Positions 1 to 14,670 of a stretch of DNA of 64,000 nucleotides are shown here, in pieces. The notes below the pieces were generated by a model, which worked only from the letters and a program-made list of their open reading frames with translations, had not been told where the DNA came from and made no database searches. Positions within the stretch are counted from its first letter, which is position 1. Each line of letters opens with the position of its first letter. Position numbers and translations under genes: made by a program. This DNA is from Phytoseiulus persimilis (lineage: Eukaryota; Arthropoda; Arachnida; Mesostigmata; Phytoseiidae), in contig CM075101.1 of NCBI GenBank assembly GCA_037576195.1, forward strand, positions 44,888,001-44,952,000. Reading direction: 5' to 3'.

Positions 1-1400
1 TGTTGAGGGGGAACCGCCGTTTGTTGGTTCATTGTTGGAGTTGCCAATATAGTTATCGAATTCCAACTCATCGGACGCTGTTATCTGAGCCGCTATCCGC
101 TTCTACCGCACGGGCCAATCGGTCGTTCTATCGTTAATTGCTACGAGAGAAATTTCCTGCAGCGTGCAGCGTAAGTGCTCTGCGATTCCTTTATGCGCGA
201 AGCCGATGCTTCAACGACATCCGAGTTGCAGGGCGCTTCCCCTGCTTTCGGCCGCCTCTATTTCAAGCGGTATCCGCCGGAGAACCATCTCTCGATTTCG
301 GGTTGCGAATGTTTCCAGTTATTAGCACGAATCGTTCCGTGCGACAACGCGCGGAGTTGCCCCGTGAATCGGGCACCCGCAGGTCTGAATGTTCGCAATG
401 CTCGACTCCGCACACCAATGATGAATTATAAATTCCAGGACCAAAGAGTTTCGTTACCCTCCGATCACTGTGAAGGGAACCACGTGCTGTGCATTCGACG
501 CGGCGCATGAACAGCTTTCGGCGCAGGACAGTCCCTGAAGACACAAAATTCGATCGTCGTCGGTATCAGGACACCGCAACTGCTCGCTTTCGGAACGCGG
601 ATAAAACACCAGTTCGCGGCTTGGATCGAGGTTCAACGTCTGTTTGCTTTTGTAGGCAAGACATGACACACGCTTCTGTCTAGATAGAGCTACAGAGCAA
701 CTGCTTCCCGCCGGAACAAATGCATCACAGAGAATGTCTTGGAGGTCGTTGCCTCGGTTGGCCGGGAACCACCGTTTCCGTCCTAGCTAGACTTAGGGAC
801 GCTTGACTGGTATTCGTCCCTGAGGTGACTTAGTGTCGTGGTCTTCGCAAAACGGTCTCATGAATTTCGGATCCAAAGGCCGGAAATTGCTCCCAGCTAT
901 CACCTGTCTACACTGTCAAAGTCTCAACGATGTCGTTCTGTAATTCTATTTATACACCTGATCAGCCGACTCGATGAATACTTCATTTCACATGACGCCA
1001 GCAGTTTCAGGTGTCCAACGGTTCCACCTGAAAGAAGTGAAGATGCCTTCCCTAGTAACTGTGACCCCATTTCATCGCAACAGCCTCCACGTTCCATTGG
1101 AGAAAACGGGGGTGCTAGAAGCGAATCGACTCGGAAAGTCATTCCGAGAGCGAACGGAGTCTGACAACGTAGAGTCAATAGCTGTTCGCTTTGGCACGTA
1201 CCCTTCGGCGGTCTCGAGGCGTAACGTGCTCTCTGTACTGCGCACGTGATTCGGCCTTTGAGCGACTGTTCCAGACGTTGTATCACGGGAACTGTTCCTC
1301 GAATTCACGTCAGTCCTCATCCACAGACATTGTCTTGCGCCTAGAGAGCTTTGAAAGACTGTTTGTTGCCGTATAAACAAACAGGGTCTCGTCATTTCAG

Positions 1401-1745
1401 GCACAACAACTCGCTCTTGATGAGCGGAGCCGTCGAGCGGGAGCGTTGGTCTCTCTGGCCAGACCCCGAACGTTCTCGTCCGCAGAAGAGTTTCCGGGAA
1501 GTGATAGAATTATCCAATGGGCAATGCGTGCACGAGCCTCGAACTGGGGGACTGAACTCGAACTGAATCGGAACTGGGGGGAGATCTCATATGACGGCGC
1601 TCAAGATTCGGCCGTGGACTTTCGATGGATTATCCATCATAAAGATCACGGCACCCGTGCCTTCGGAGGTGCTAATTGTCCTTGGAAGCTTCCGCGACAG
1701 CTGAGGTTCACTGGCGAGAGCTCGATGCTCCTCCGTAACTAGCAT
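1401..1745 (+). CDS. Candidate terminal exon, no family recognised
   Basis: A good acceptor (ctcgtcatttcag) is followed at once by about 113 open codons in one frame, ending in TAG. The product is mixed and soluble-looking, with charged and aromatic residues throughout (for example DSAVDFRWIIHHKDHG), and has no membrane segment. Two short near-copies of a GAACTGGGGG motif lie inside it at about 1540-1580. It was kept because of the acceptor and the uninterrupted frame. It is unsupported by homology. Confidence 0.2.
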
Positions 1746-4700
1746 TCGCAAAGGCGGGAGGGACGAAAATCAGAACGAATCCGACAGAAAAGTCAGGAAA
1801 CGGCTCGCAGATCCTCTAATGGTTCGACAGCAGACGCAAAGACAAGCGGGGCCTGGTCTTTGGGAGATTGTTTCAGATGTCGAGAAACGTCTGGACATCC
1901 TCCTGAGGGAGACATGAGTGAGTGTGAGACACGAATCTCGGTTTGTTCGCCAGGAAATGAAAAACGTACGGGAAAATTAGAGCTTGTCGTGTGGAAGGGG
2001 TGGAGAGGGCGGGCAGGAGCGTGGAGGGCAACGCACGGCGTTCACGGCAATCCTTGCGGTGAGACGTTACGTCAGCTTGAACGGGGAAGAGCTTTTTGGG
2101 AAGGGCCCCGCTTTGGAGCGACGCGGTAGATGGCGCTGCTTCGCGGCACTGCGGGCCCGCACTCCACAAGTTGGATAGCATCTCTGAGGTCAACCCGCGC
2201 GGCTCCTGCCTCGGACTCCGTGGCTCGAAATCCAAGGGAGAGAACGCCCTCTCGGAGTGAGGAAGTTCAGCGAGCGCCTGAGATAAGCAGAACAAGCCTC
2301 TAAAAAGCTTCTGGATTCTGGTGGAAAAGTTTGGTGTAATCGCTGTGCTTGGGGCGCGGTGAGTCTTTGGTGAGTGGAAGCTCAAATGAATGCAGTGGCT
2401 CCAAGCATGAAGTGACGTTTCACTCTCTACGCGGGAGACAAAGCAACTCTTGAATTCCTCTGTTCGTTGGTGTCTAGGAAGTGAAGAGAAAAAAGATGCA
2501 TCGATTTATCGTGATCTGTGCAACGCTCTACATTGGAGGTGAGTCCGTCTTCAGGATCGGAGAAAGTTCGGCGGTAGAGATATCCATCCTCCCCAGGCAG
2601 ATGATCAGGGATTCGCGCCACATTACAGAACTCTGATTGCTGATTACGAGGCGAGAGGGGACGCTCAACGAGTGTTAGGACTCGCTTCTTTCTGGGCGTC
2701 GGGAAGCTACTCGAGAGGACTCCGAGTCTCTGGAAATTACGGAAGAGACTCGCTCCAGTACAATTTGGATCTATTTTGAAATCCAATGGAACTCTGACGG
2801 ATGACACGTGCTTCTACTCACGGAATTTTCCGCTGCTTCCTTCGTTCGCGAACACCCCTGGAATATGCCCCGTCAACGATCTCCGTGCAGTTATGTAAGA
2901 TATTACGCTCCGGGGCGAAGTTTCTCTCTCTCTTCAGTCGCAATGACCCGCGAAACGGGATAGAGTGATCGAGGACAGCGTCCTTCTCTGGTGGGCTCGA
3001 TGTTCACGGAACGCCGCTGGGAGGAGTCAAGACTCGGGAAACAAACAATATTGAGCAGCGAGCGATAATCGAACTCCACCGAGACCAAGGACGGAGGACT
3101 GCTCAAGCTCCAAACGCGCGCTCTTCTCTAGCGAAGCTGACGAACGAGATAGGGGCACGATTCTCTCGTCGGAATGCTGGTCTTTGACGGATTGATCCAA
3201 ACCATCCTCGCTCGTCCGATAACAAGAGTCTGTGGAGCGCTACAGCGAGGAGGAACGATGAAGCTCCATTTCATTCATCCTGGTCCTGGTTTGTCTCTCT
3301 ACGGGGCGCTTAGCGCGACGCGACCGCTCAGGGAGAACAATTAGTCGTCAATGAATCGGGGATCAGCTCACAGCGGAATTGGGCACAGACGGCGTTTGTT
3401 GGCGAACTCTGGCGAGCCTCTTGAAGGAAAATTTGAGCATCGGTAGTCCTTCAAATCCAGAAAGCTTTGCGAGAAGTGCTACGAATCCAATAGAATAGTA
3501 GTCTTAGAGGGCCAACGAAACCAGCTGTGACTCTTGAACTGATCCGTTTCGCGGAATGGCAGAAGAGCCCTCGGATACTTCCGAGTGGAATTCACTCGGA
3601 ATGAATTGTGATCCGAGATGTCCACGGTCCAGCCGGAGGTGGTTTTCAAGAGCAGGTCGCATTTCACTGAGACATTCCCCGTCCCCCGGAGTTCGGACCG
3701 CGCCTCGACACAACTACCGGAAGTTGACAACGAGAATTGAAACCGGAGCCTCTCTGGAAGCCGCATGGAATCTCAGTTGACAGAGTTCGCAGAGCTGACG
3801 AAGCAGTCGCAAGTTCGACAAGAGCAATTTCATGGCGGAATTGGAGGCACTGGTTCTGAGTTCCGAGTGCTTCTGGCGAATCTTGCACAGCTCTTCGGAA
3901 GAATCGACTGAGAGAGACACAACTTCCCAAGGAATGAACGCGATTGGGTCTGCAGCCAGCGGTCGAAACTCCACGAAGGAGCCCAGCTCTCTCCAAAGTA
4001 TTTATTTTCGTATTTTCCGGGAAAGCGTTGAATTCGTGATGATTCCTCTCTGGGAGGATGCGGCTCTCGAGTTCCTCCCGCGACCGATGATCCGGAACTC
4101 ATCCTGCCCGAGCACGAATTCGATGCTCCTGAGAGAGATTCCAGGGAGAAATCGCCCTTCAACCGCTCGATCATGGCCCTTCAAGGGCTTGCTTCATGAA
4201 CATGCTTCAGAATGGTGTCGCGGCCATGATAGGTGATCCGTGGATGGAATCAGTCGAAAGCCAACAGCGATGCTCTTCTTTCTGTACCCCGTGGAATGTG
4301 GTATCCTATGTCGGAGCAATCTCCAGCCTTGGTGGCCAGGTGGGCGAGAGTTGATTCTGGTTCGGGGACACACACACATAGTCTCATATGACAGCGGCCG
4401 TTGCCTGAAGCAGCCGCGGGCAAGTTATGATAACACGGTTAGACCGCTGACGTCGCCAGGCCGTTGGCTTAGCGGGGGCCGTCACTAATTAGTTCGATGC
4501 TCATATACCCAAATACATCCTGAGATGAGCATTCCGATTGATGAGCATTCCCTTGGAACTCATACGCTATCATAGCCACGCTTCGAACTCCTCGGAGGAC
4601 ACCCATCCTCTTCACCCAATCGGCTCCTGTAGACGGAAGATATGTCCAGATACACTCGTTGTCCTTCTCCATGACACATTCCTCGAGATCATCTTGTAGC

Positions 4701-5151
4701 AAGAGGCGTCCTCCCTCGAGATCGGTTCGAAAAACTCCTACAGCTCGGCCGCTCGGACCTGGGCCTCTCATTCGCTCGATCGTTCGAGAACGTTGTTGGT
4801 ATCGAAGACTCCATGGGGACTCGGTCACAGGACCGCGTTTCGTGCTGACGTCGAAACAGCTCGCAGTTGCAGCCGTCCCGAGAGAACGGTACCATTCGAG
4901 TCCAGACGAAACAACTTGTCCGTTCTACTATTTGAGGGCCAGCTGTTCATAGCTCTGAGCTTTCGAGCTTGGAGTGAGAAACGCTCGGAACTCGTAGTGA
5001 AAACTCCCGATGACTATTTTCTAAGGGAAGTGTTCCTGCCTCCGCAGGGAGTCATGGCGTTTTGTAATCGTAACGGGAGCAAAAAAAAAAATGATCATTT
5101 CCGAGCCCAGAGGAATCTAAGGAGAGTTTTCAGTCCGTCTGAAGTCGTCGA

Positions 5152-5776
5152 TCAATGAATAATCCGCAAGCGAAGGCAGGGAAGCAAGAGACGAGTTGAG
5201 TCGGTCGAGACAGAACTCGGAAGAGCCAGAAGTTTGCGAGGGTGGAGGCCCCGAATGTTGATATCGGATGGCGGCCCTTCTCCGAGGCACGGATCGGTTC
5301 TGCGGGTCCGGCGTGGGACGAAAAATCCGAGGACTATGCTATCGAGACCTTGGGCTGAAACTTTTGATTCGAACGCCGCCGTCTGCTTCGGACGTAACTT
5401 CGGATGTGTTCTTGGACGATCGCCGTACGTTGTGGGACCTTTGTATAGCTTCGAGCAGCTCACTGTCTTGGTCACGGCCAGGGTTTCTGTAATTAAATCA
5501 CAGAGGTGTGTTCTGTTGTTCGATCGCGTCCCTTCAATGCTCTCTGTGTCGGGAGTACACAAACTCAAAAGAGATACCCTGGAGTGTTCGATGCTGGGAG
5601 TCCTGAACGAAATTGCATCACATGATCTCGCAATGAGCCACTTCAGTTTTCGATTTTGCTCGCGAGCCGACAGTCTTTCATCCTGCTGCATGAATAATCG
5701 AGAGCTCCATCCCCACCCCTCCCCCGGAAAATCACAAGCTCAGTCTACACGGAGCTGTCTTTCACTCCACCTCTGA
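5152..5776. other. Long overlapping open frames on both strands
   Basis: A 180-codon frame on the plus strand (5234-5776) and a 179-codon frame on the minus strand (5152-5691) cover the same DNA. Neither has a recognisable domain. Each is about as long as the longest frames expected by chance in 64 kb at this composition, and at most one could be coding. An 11-base A tract lies at 5081-5091, just upstream. Confidence 0.15.
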
Positions 5777-8700
5777 GAATATGCGAAATCTGAGTTGATC
5801 CCTGATCTTCATCCGGGTCCCGACAGCGTCTTGAGACACAGGAAAGAGCCCACCATCGTCCCTCGCGAGAGGCCCGTATTCCGCACCAGGCTCGAACCCT
5901 CGGGATTCCCATCGGTCCGAATGATTCATCGGTCAGATGATTCCAATCTTCCCCATTCAATTGAGAGCCCTGTAGAGAGCGCGACACTTTCAACGTTTTT
6001 CAAGGACAGCGCTTCGAGGAGATCCATAGGATTATGATACGATTTCGTCCTCGAATCTCAATTTTTGGATTCTCGAACAGCTCGGGAAAAATCGAAATTT
6101 AGTTGGGTGGGGAGGTGGCCAGCATGGTTTGATACGCGGACGCGAATCAATATCGGACCACTGACGCCGTCTCGAATGGGAGTCCGCGGCTTGGCTGAAT
6201 CGGCCTCTGTGGTTCCGATTCGGGCGAAAGCCGGAAATTTCTCAGGCCTCCGGTATGTGACCACCGCAGAAAAGACTCCCGCGAGCTATCAAGCGAAGGG
6301 AGATTCGTGAGCCGACCTCCCTGGACTCATCTTCTTCGCCGAGGGAAAGCTGCGCTCTTCGAGATGGTCTCGGGGTGCCCACCGTGGGAGGGTTGAGTGT
6401 CTTGCTTGAAAAAAGAAAATATCATGCAGCCCAAAGGAACCTTCCCGCACTATGTGCCTCCCATTCTTCAGAAGCAATGCAGAAGGCTGAGCACAGAATG
6501 CTTGCGTGAGTGAGTCGTCCCCCTGACACCGATCGCACGAGCTCGAGTGTTGCTCTCGTAGCTGCTACGACGGGAGAATATTCGCATCGAATATCGACAG
6601 GAGACGTCTCGCAAAAAGTGCAAACAACAACATCCATCGAATGGAACAACCCCACCGGTGAGCACCGATTCTGCGGGAGTGACGTCGATCCAGGTTCATC
6701 AACTCGACTGGCTACTCTTCGGGGGGGGGGGGGCGTAATCGGGGTATCTCGGACCGTACTACTTGATCAGCACATCCACAATATTTTCCCCGAGTCCGAT
6801 TATCGAAGGACGCAGAACCCGAGAGGATTGTGGAAGGTCTTTTGATCCCCGCGAGAATGCATTCCTCAAACACGAGTCGGAGCTCGGATGATGTTGAGTT
6901 TTTCCTGAGGGTTCATTCCAGTGTCCCAGACCTTTTGCAGCGGAGTCACTCGAAGTGCGTACATCAATGCATCCGCGCAAGAGCATCCGTATACTGACGG
7001 TGAATACAGATGTACAGAATAAGCTGACAGTGTACAACAGTCCTTCAATGAGATGAAAGCATCCAGAGCGGGCGCGTTCCACATTCAACATCCGGAACGA
7101 CGTTCCGAGTACAGGGCGGTTCGAGTGACTTTCCAGCAACCTCCCGCAAGCGATAATCAGCGTTCTCATCATGGAGCTCTCCAACGAGTTGTCCTTCGAA
7201 AGGTTTTAGAAAGGCCGCTGCCTTTCAATTCACGTCGGCACGTGCCCTGCCTCTCCATTGTTGCGTTGGTCTGAAGGACTGGTACGACGTGAGCATGGAG
7301 TGGCACGCAACGAGAATAGTTCGGGAGCAGCGCTGAGTTTTTATCCGATTGAACCACTAAAGATTCAGCTCTCCCGCTCTCGTTCGAGGCGGCCGGATGC
7401 TCGCAGAGCGACTTCCAGACGTTGCGAATGCCACAACGTGGATGAGAAACCTAGCCCGCCCGCGGGGTTCTCAAAATTTTGTCTCCGAGGACGCCACGGA
7501 ACACACCTAAATACGCCAAACTCTCGTTTTTGGATGTCATTCGCTCCGAGGGGCAGGAATCGACGAGAGCCCGGATGAATGGGAGTGCGGAGTGGTTGAA
7601 TATTGCAACAGGAAGATCCTAGGCTCGACGTGGTGATCAGCCGGACGGAACACCTACGGACAGGCGGGCGTCCATCTTCCGTGACTGGCACGAAACGCGT
7701 CACGGAAGGAGCAGACCTGGAGAGGGTCGACGTGTTGTTTATGGGTGCGGGCTCGACTCGTTCTCCGAGAGCGCATAGGTCCGCTCTCTGGCCGAATTTA
7801 ATTACATATCGCTCTGAGTCAGCTGCTTGCAAGCTGCTGCGTCGCTGCTCCACCCTGGATGTCAATAACTGGTGTTGCCATGTTTACAGGCGGACTTACA
7901 GCATGAAATTTTTACCAGTTCTGAGAGAAACCTTTTGAGGGCAATAAACAACGATCGTCCTCGATCTGAATGGAAATGGTCGTTGGAGGCGAATCGTCGA
8001 GTTGCTCTGCTGGAGTCTGGAGAGCCCGCTCGCTCCTATCGATCGCGGTCGACGTCGGATTCTCGGGTAGGCTCCGCCGAAAATTTTTGAATCTTCTCGG
8101 GTGACAATCCGACTGCTGTGCGCACGGAGGTGACGCTTGGTAAGCCTCCTGGGATTCGGTGTTCCTTGAGTTTATCAGACAGAGAAAAATGCGCCGTTTG
8201 CGTCACACAGAAAGCTACGCGGTATGATCTGGTGTATGAGACGCACCTGTTCCAGTGACTCGGAGAATACGGGTCGCCGGAAAATAGGGGGAGCGTCTTC
8301 CGAGAAAGCATTTGAGGGAATTCAAAATTTTAATTAACACTCCGATGAAGTACGCGACGTCGTGGGAAACGTCGCTCTTGAGAACAGTTACTTCGAGCTG
8401 GAAGACGAGGGCAGGGGAACCCTTCGCGGACAGTGTCGACGAACCGGCGAAGACCCTAAAAACAGAAACAGAAAAACAGCGAGCCACTCAAACTGAGTCG
8501 TGTTGTGAGAGACATAGTAGATCGTCGAGGGCCCGCCGGCACTGTTCTGAGGAGAGTTTCAAGCTGGTCTGTGTGGATCGGAACTTTCGATTCTTATTCA
8601 GATCTCCAGTTCCTCCACTGGGATACATTCCCGAACCTTGTCCCAGAAGAGGGATCCTACTTGCGTTATCAAAGCGTACCGTCCAGCCGATTCTATTACC

Positions 8701-11700
8701 GTAGTCCTTCCTTCAGGAGGGCCGATCGACAAATGTATACGATCGGCGATTCATTAGACACGATCAGGGACGCAGCGAGCGTCCTCAACGACGGCTAAGA
8801 GTTGAGAACATCGAGTTCCTGATTGTTTGTCAAAAATTGGGGAGAGGAACGGGATATGTGCCGGATTAAACAGCATGCGGTAAGTAGGACAGAATCTGCC
8901 TTGAACACAAAGGTCCCTTATCACCGTGGACCCTAAGTGGTCCTCCATTGAGCATGTGAAGCCCTCGCCGTAAACAATGGAGGTACTCTTGGAGCGGCAC
9001 TCGTCGTAGTCTTGGCGAACTGTGTTCGTCAGAAGTGGTCGGGAAAAGTTGGGATCGCTGGTCGTGCGAGTATTAGACATCCAGGCTGAAGTGACGAGCC
9101 GCATGCTCGCGGACAACTCTAACAGCATTGTTTGCGGAATCTCTCCGGGGAACTCGCCGGTCCCAATGGTCGCTGGTTCTGTGTTGGCGTTGCGATCGCT
9201 GCAGTTCTTGCCGGCGATGTTGTTGTTGTCGAGGGCTCCGGAAGGTTGGCTGGCGCTTCGCCTTCCTTCACGTGTTCATCTCGCTGGGCATTTAACGACT
9301 ATTGACGCAATAAATATCATACACACCACTGATCAATGAGATTTGAGAGCCGAGATCGTTTCCAAAGTCCATATTATGCAGTCGTGGTATCATATTCCCA
9401 CCCGATTTCCTAGTGACACTGAGACAAAGCCCGAAATCGCAGTCAGGGGGTGGTTCCGGAGTTGACCAATTTCTGTTCGACGTCTCACTAAATGTGATTA
9501 GGGAGTCGGCCAAGTTCATTTGATCGGACTCGTCAGGCTCGCGCGAAGAGAGCGGTCATGAGCCAGAGAACCGATTGAAGTTATCTTGACGCCTCGAAAA
9601 ATAGCGAGCGTCCGTATCCGGAATCCCCGAGCTAGATTGGCCCAGTGACAGGGATCTAAAATGTAGTGGATACGATCGCTTTCCATTTTTCGTCGAAATA
9701 ACTTCGATCGGTTCCCTGGCTACTGACCGGCTCTCTTTTGCATGTCGACCGACCCCGAGGATATGGAATTTTACAATTCCCCAATCACTTCTAGGAAGAC
9801 GTCGGATTAGATGAGTTCTTTCCCATAACACCTCCTGTCTGCAATTCTAACCATACCCACTCCAGATATGCTTCAAAACGAACCGCCTTAGAATCATCTA
9901 TCGACCACTAATTCATTATCAGACGAAAACCCAAGGATTCATGGCGAAAACGAAGTTACGGCCAAAACAGAATCGTGCTTGAAATTTCCCGACCGAAAAA
10001 TACCACCCTGTATAATCAGCGGCAAGACCAGGGCGGGATTTTCGAAAGAACTCGTTTTGAAGGAACCCCGCGAAGCAAAGCTCCACTGAGCGATGGGTTC
10101 TGTTGCCCGGTGATTTTTAGGTGGTGTTTCAGCTCCCGCATCGGACGGCAGATCGGCATGCTACAGGCCGAGGATTCCGTCTGGCGAGTCAATCCACTTT
10201 GTGGGATGGCAGCAAATCATTTTGAGAAGTTCCAGCTGTATGGGGGACTCGTTGGACGAATCGATTCCAAGGTCAGCGGGGGACGCGGCACTTCTTCTGC
10301 TTTAATTTGATCGAGCAGGAATTATTGGCTACATGTCGTTCGTCAGCAAACACGAGAACGAGCGCTCTTGAATATTGCTGCAGAGGTTGTGTCTGAATCA
10401 ACTCGACTCGTCATTCGAGATCCTGGCTCGTGTGTTGATTAGCCCAAACTTCTCCAGTAACAGAAATAGAAGGTTCCTCGTGAGTGGGAGCGAATCCTTC
10501 GAGGGCACGCACCAGCACCCATTCTTTGAGGGACAATTCATAGCTCTACGATCCCGTCAACTCGAACGACGTTTCGGGTGCGAGACGATATCCGAGCCAC
10601 ATATTCTCAGGATGCGAACGAGAGAGGAGAGCATAGAGGACGGAGTAGCACTCTGGTCCAACTCGGATTCGGAGGCCTGCTGAGTCGATCACTGTCTGAT
10701 GAGTTCGAGGCTCGTGTCGATCACCCCGCCATGAATTGTAAATAAAACGGCCGGAAATAGTCGAGGCTCGAAATACCCTGTGAGTTCGCTGCGGCAGTTC
10801 ATGGAATGCTTCGAGGCCCTGCTCAGTGTTATGTCCCAGCCCCGCCGCATGGCCTTCTGTAGGGAACAAAGACTTATCGAGGATGCTGTGATGATGTGGC
10901 CGATTGAACGGCTGGAAAACGATTCTCCAGGGGAGAAGCCGTCATTGGCGCTTCTGACTGTTCTCCTTTCCAACTCAGCGAAAGCCTCCCAGTCATCTCG
11001 GCACGCAGAGACAGGCTGGCTTGTTAGCACGGCAAAGGGATCAAGGTCTTTGCCTGGCACTCGTAAAGAGTCAGTAGCCCCCAAGCTTCGCGAAGAAGCG
11101 AGGATTGTCTGAGCCTTGAATGAAAATCTCCAAGGAAAGCAATCCTCCGGAATTCTGAGATTGTTCCTGCGAGCGCCGCATTAGAAACCAATCAGTTTCA
11201 ACAGAGGAAGGAAAATAGACGTATTCGGCATCGAACAACTGTGTTTCCAGGGGTTGTATGCGCGGTTCCGGAAGATCGTGCAGAATTCATCAGCCGCTTA
11301 ATCACCCAGAACTCGTACAGCATCTTCATGCTCAAACGGCCACGGAACACACTGGCTTGGCAGTCGACTGAACGAAGCAGTTCGAGATCAGTCTGGAAGG
11401 GAAGTTTGCGAAGAATAAGCACCAACGAGCTAGCGAGCATCGCTTCAGCGACTCGTGAGGTTCAAGGTGCGAGTTCATACTGAGCTCGCTCCGACGTATC
11501 ATTTCGTCGTGCTGCATGGGTTCGAGCAGGCTGCACGATAGAGACATTGTCCTAGAGGTCGCGATACCGGCAGCTCGGATCATCCCTTCCGTATCAACAC
11601 CGATTGTCTCATCGAGGCGGTGTCCGCAGCAGGCCTGTTACGTGCCGAAAACATCACGCGAGCACGAGTAGGGGAGTTCCGGTAGGCCATTGTATCTGTG

Positions 11701-14651
11701 ACCTGCAAGCCGAGTCCATACGTCGACGTTGCGCGCCGGTCGGCTCTACTACGTATATATGTAGAAGCGGCTTTGCAGCCCCTTCGAGCGACTAAAGGAA
11801 AAGTTGCATCGTTTTGTTCTTTGGCTTCTCTCGGGACCTTGCTAACTGCTACGTGCTCAGACTTCAGTTCGTTAGGGTTCTTTCTCTCTCCGAAAAGGTT
11901 TCCGCCCTCTGAGCCCGATATGCGTTCAGCAGCTGACAGTGCTCGCCGCATGGCTCCGAATGTCCACAACAAACTCCTAATTCGGTGATTGCTAATTGAA
12001 ACACTAACCGGATTACTGGTGTGTCTCCGCGTTCCACGGTGAGGAACGGCTCTCCTGTTTTCGGGAGCTTCTTCCGTACTGTTCTACCGCCTCAGCCATG
12101 TTGTGCCCCCGTGGGGAACGCTTTCGATCAGTCTGTACTCCCGCATTCACTCAACTCTGAGGGGATAGAGACGTTTAGAGTTTGCTCATCCGTCGTGACC
12201 ATCTTGGGGAGTCTTATCGGATCATCGGGAGACTTCGAGTGCTCCCGATCTTGGGACTCCCTCTAAAAAAAATAGCGTGAGCCATGAACTTCAGTCCGCA
12301 ATTGCTATTCCAGAACGATGCATAGAAGTGACATCAACCGGATGAATTCCCTCTTGTTCGCGGGGAGGATACTCGTTAGTGAACGTTCATCAGGAGAGGT
12401 GTCTTCGAGCTGTGTAGCTGCCGTTGAAAAGTCTCTCGCGCAATTCGATCAGCACAGCTCCCGGAATTGATTCCACTTTTTTCTCTGAAGCGCGTTCCGC
12501 GTCGCTTCGTCTGCCCATTGGCGTTGACCCTCTTCCAGCATTTCCGCAGCCGGGCTGTGGATTGGAGTTCAGGTCGGGAAGTTCAGCGAGAGGTCAGTTT
12601 ATTTGCGCTCAAAATGCTCCCAAGGCTCTCCGCCGCTCACAGGAAGTTTCATCAAGCTGGAAGGAAACGCACACTGGTGAATGAGGAGAACTCGATTCGA
12701 TGCTATACCGATCTGGAGCGCTCGAGACAACGAAGGAATGTGGAAATGACCATGAGATCCCACAAGAGTTCCAAGAACGACGCGTTCCTCATATCTCAAC
12801 CTTAGAGCAGCAATCAAATGAGAAACCTCGGCGCAACTCGCCTCCGAATGGAATCCTTTAAAGCACGGGGATCATGTTCTCCGAGAAGATTACTGCTCCG
12901 CTTAATACGTTGTGGCTCAGAATTCTGGTCAGTGTTCTTGATGATTCTCCGAGGATTAGAGCGTCTGCGGCGCAGTACTCCTCCTACGCTCGTCGCGAGA
13001 GCTCTGAGTTGGGAAACATCTTATTTTCTAGTGCACTCATCCACTAACCTCCCATCCCCAGTCGCGGGATCTCCTCTATCAGCTTTCTTCCCGTGGTGTG
13101 AGCTGGTTCTCTACCTACCCCGATTGCAAAGTTCTTGGCGGCGTGGGAGGAGAGCCAAGTCTCCCTTATTCCCTCCCCCCTGAGCACGTTACGGAGAGAA
13201 GCTGTAAGATAGTATCTCAGAAAGACCGGAACGACAAAGGGATAATGCGGTGGTCAGCAGAATCGGAGGTTCCTATTTGCAAGGTTCAAGGAGAGAAATC
13301 ATCTGAGATGCCAACGAACTCAAATGACGAACTCAAATGATGAAACTCAACGAACGCACGAATTCGGACATGCATCTCTATCCCTCAAAGGGGCGCAAAG
13401 CTGAGGACGGACGGATTCGAAGCTCTGCCAATCTCTCCAACTGCAGCCGAACTCCAATTCGAATCGAGAGCAAAATCTCGACCCAGAGAGATGAGAGGGC
13501 GCAGAACCTTAGTCACAGTTCCATGCATCGAAGGGGCTTCATGATCGGACAGAAGACAATAGATGATTTCTGAATGAATCATTCTCGTCATGGGTCATGG
13601 GAGGCTGACCGCATCAGCACTTTTGAGCATTGAGAGAGGCGAAGCGGAAGGAAACTTAATTTGAAGCTGTTACAGAAACATTTGTCGCAGTCAGGGCTTA
13701 TCGTGCGCAATTCAGAGAATCACAGTACCGTGATAACATTGAGTTTTTAACTCCCAGAAGCTCTTCGGATTCCGGGGGAGGGAGGGGGCGCACTTTTGCG
13801 GATTGCCTCGGGCGCGGCTTGGGCTAGATACGCCGGTAATTTTCGGAAGTCCGCGGAATTCCCGATAGACTGCTCAAAGGTCGGAAATGGTCGACCGGAC
13901 TGAGCGGAAATAAATCGGGATTTCTCAAGACATCCGGGAGTCAATTCTTCCGCGACCGTGCAGGGCGGGGCGGTCCGAAGCAAGCCGAACGTTCGAAACG
14001 GATCTCAAGCCGTTGGAACGAGATCTCGACGACCTTTGGAAATCCGATGCTGTCTGAGACGATTTCCTGAGTCTGGATGCAGTCGCGCCCGCTTTTATTT
14101 TGAGGTCGATCACTTGAAGTGATGTTAACGTCACTCCTCGACAAAGCCACCAGACCCTCCACCGACGTTCGCTACATTATTAACGAGGGACAGAATTCAC
14201 GCAGAAGTTGGCCGGAAGTAACATTCTCGTCATTGCCGACCTTTCAATCGCGGCAACTCTGGATGAGTGGTGCTTCTCACCAAGAAGACGAGTGTGGCTT
14301 GATTTCGGAGAGCTGCGAACCAAGTCTCGACCCAGATCGAGCGCGATTGTCGCAGCTTCCCACGACGGAGCGTAGCGGAGACGGGGCTCAAGAACATCCG
14401 CGATGCTCTCAGATTAAATCTTTGAGTGAGGGATCAAGCTTTCTTCCCACAGAACATCGTTGGGGGAAAACCGCGCCGCTTAAAGCCGCAATCAGAACTT
14501 TCTCCTGGATGCCTCAGGTGAACCAAGGAATACCTCACCTAAGCCGTGGACGAAAGCAGAGATTCATTGGTAAGATTCACGGAGCGAGACCGAGGGATGG
14601 CTCTCGTCACAGCTCAATGAAAGAGGGACCGATGGCCTTCTCAGTGTGGGA

Positions 14652-14670
14652 GGGGGGGGGGGGGGGGGGG
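14652..14670 (+). repeat. G tract, 19 bases
   Basis: The longest pure homopolymer in the window, preceded by GGGA. Such a run is a candidate for G-quadruplex folding and for assembly error. Confidence 0.9.

Noticed and set aside
1873-2385. 170-codon minus-strand frame
   Set aside because: Its length is within chance expectation, it has no motif or splice support, and other frames overlap it on the plus strand.
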